The notes beneath the pieces were generated by a model. That model was not told the DNA's origin, did no database searches, and worked only from the letters and a program-made list of their open reading frames with translations. Shown piece by piece: positions 63,951 to 64,000 of a stretch of DNA of 64,000 bases. Source of the stretch: Methylobacterium oryzihabitans (GTDB lineage Bacteria > Pseudomonadota > Alphaproteobacteria > Rhizobiales > Beijerinckiaceae). The position numbers and the translations under genes are program-made. Within the stretch, counting starts at the first letter, position 1, and the number at the start of each line of letters is the position of its first letter. The DNA lies in the NCBI RefSeq assembly GCF_004004555.2, contig NZ_SACP01000019.1:44558-108557 (forward strand). Reading direction: 5' to 3'.

Positions 63951-64000
63951 TTAGTCGTCGCGGTAGACCCGCTCCCGGCGCTCGTGCCGCTCCTGCGCCT
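63951..64000 (-). CDS. 3' end of a minus-strand gene cut by the window edge
   Basis: A TAA stop at 63951-63953 (minus strand) ends a frame that stays open to the edge and encodes a charged tail AQERHERRERVYRDD. The codon pattern has high G/C in third positions like its neighbours. Too little remains to identify the protein. Confidence 0.4.
   Translation of the reverse strand, partial: AQERHERRERVYRDD

Overview
The window is about 70% G+C with densely packed genes, many GTG starts, and gene junctions that overlap by 4 bp (ATGA/GTGA) or as TGATG. The mix of genes points to an alphaproteobacterium of the Rhizobiales, most likely Methylobacterium or a close relative. The genes behind this are an alternative complex III/caa3 respiratory operon, rpoN-hpf-ptsN, ftsE-ftsX, a CpdR-like regulator and a short bacterial myo-inositol-phosphate synthase. 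The genus is an inference from gene content and repeat style. No rRNA, tRNA, CRISPR array, phage or IS transposase was seen.

Region by region. 2-1423: 3' part of a GMC oxidoreductase. 1453-1572: remnant of a DUF1778 antitoxin. 1936-13126: one operon for a quinol-oxidising alternative complex III (actA, actB, a fused actC-actD, actE, actF, one small membrane protein) running straight into a caa3-type oxygen reductase (coxB with fused cytochrome c, coxA with an A2-type YSHP motif, coxC, coxD). This is a complete route from quinol to oxygen that bypasses the bc1 complex. 13159-15625: NhaA antiporter, then an ArsR-type repressor divergent from a short-chain dehydrogenase, with a palindrome between them. 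15893-18763: secA. 18899-22320: a protein of the SopB/IpgD inositol-phosphate phosphatase effector family with a CesT-like type III secretion chaperone upstream, the most unexpected locus here. 22546-28035: a lone branched-chain amino-acid-type binding protein, an EmrA/EmrB-type pump and a lytic transglycosylase.

28435-38080: a cyclitol-centred cluster: myo-inositol-3-phosphate synthase, an HD-fold-like protein, a methyltransferase, a Gfo/Idh/MocA oxidoreductase, a YcaO protein and a TIM-barrel isomerase, mostly translationally coupled. A GT4 glycosyltransferase, a small Met/His-rich secreted protein and a PIG-L deacetylase follow. The combination resembles the opening steps of mycothiol synthesis plus a YcaO enzyme; no described pathway that I recognise has this set. 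38077-41458: uracil-DNA-glycosylase-like protein, YbhN/UPF0104 membrane protein and PhoR-like kinase. 41451-48156: beta-helix protein, DUF1007 protein, copper ATPase and a PAS-GGDEF protein that carries a perfect 28-bp inverted repeat inside its coding sequence.

48168-55493: a complete dipeptide ABC transporter (dppF, D, C, B, A) divergent from an M20 amidohydrolase. 55826-59127: rpoN, hpf, ptsN and a small secreted protein. 59134-63643: a YdcF-like protein, ftsX-ftsE, a zinc-ribbon membrane protein split by an in-frame stop, hpt and a CpdR-like receiver. A partial minus-strand gene reaches the right edge.

Intergenic DNA holds several repeat families: a composite hairpin element (14381, 46168, 46373, 63668), G/C-rich CCCTCTCCC/GGGAGAGGG hairpins (15691, 36990, 63874, and possibly 35167 and 57419), and an element bounded by AGAGCA/TGCTCT (52261). 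Functions are assigned from motifs and family knowledge read by eye; no database search was run.
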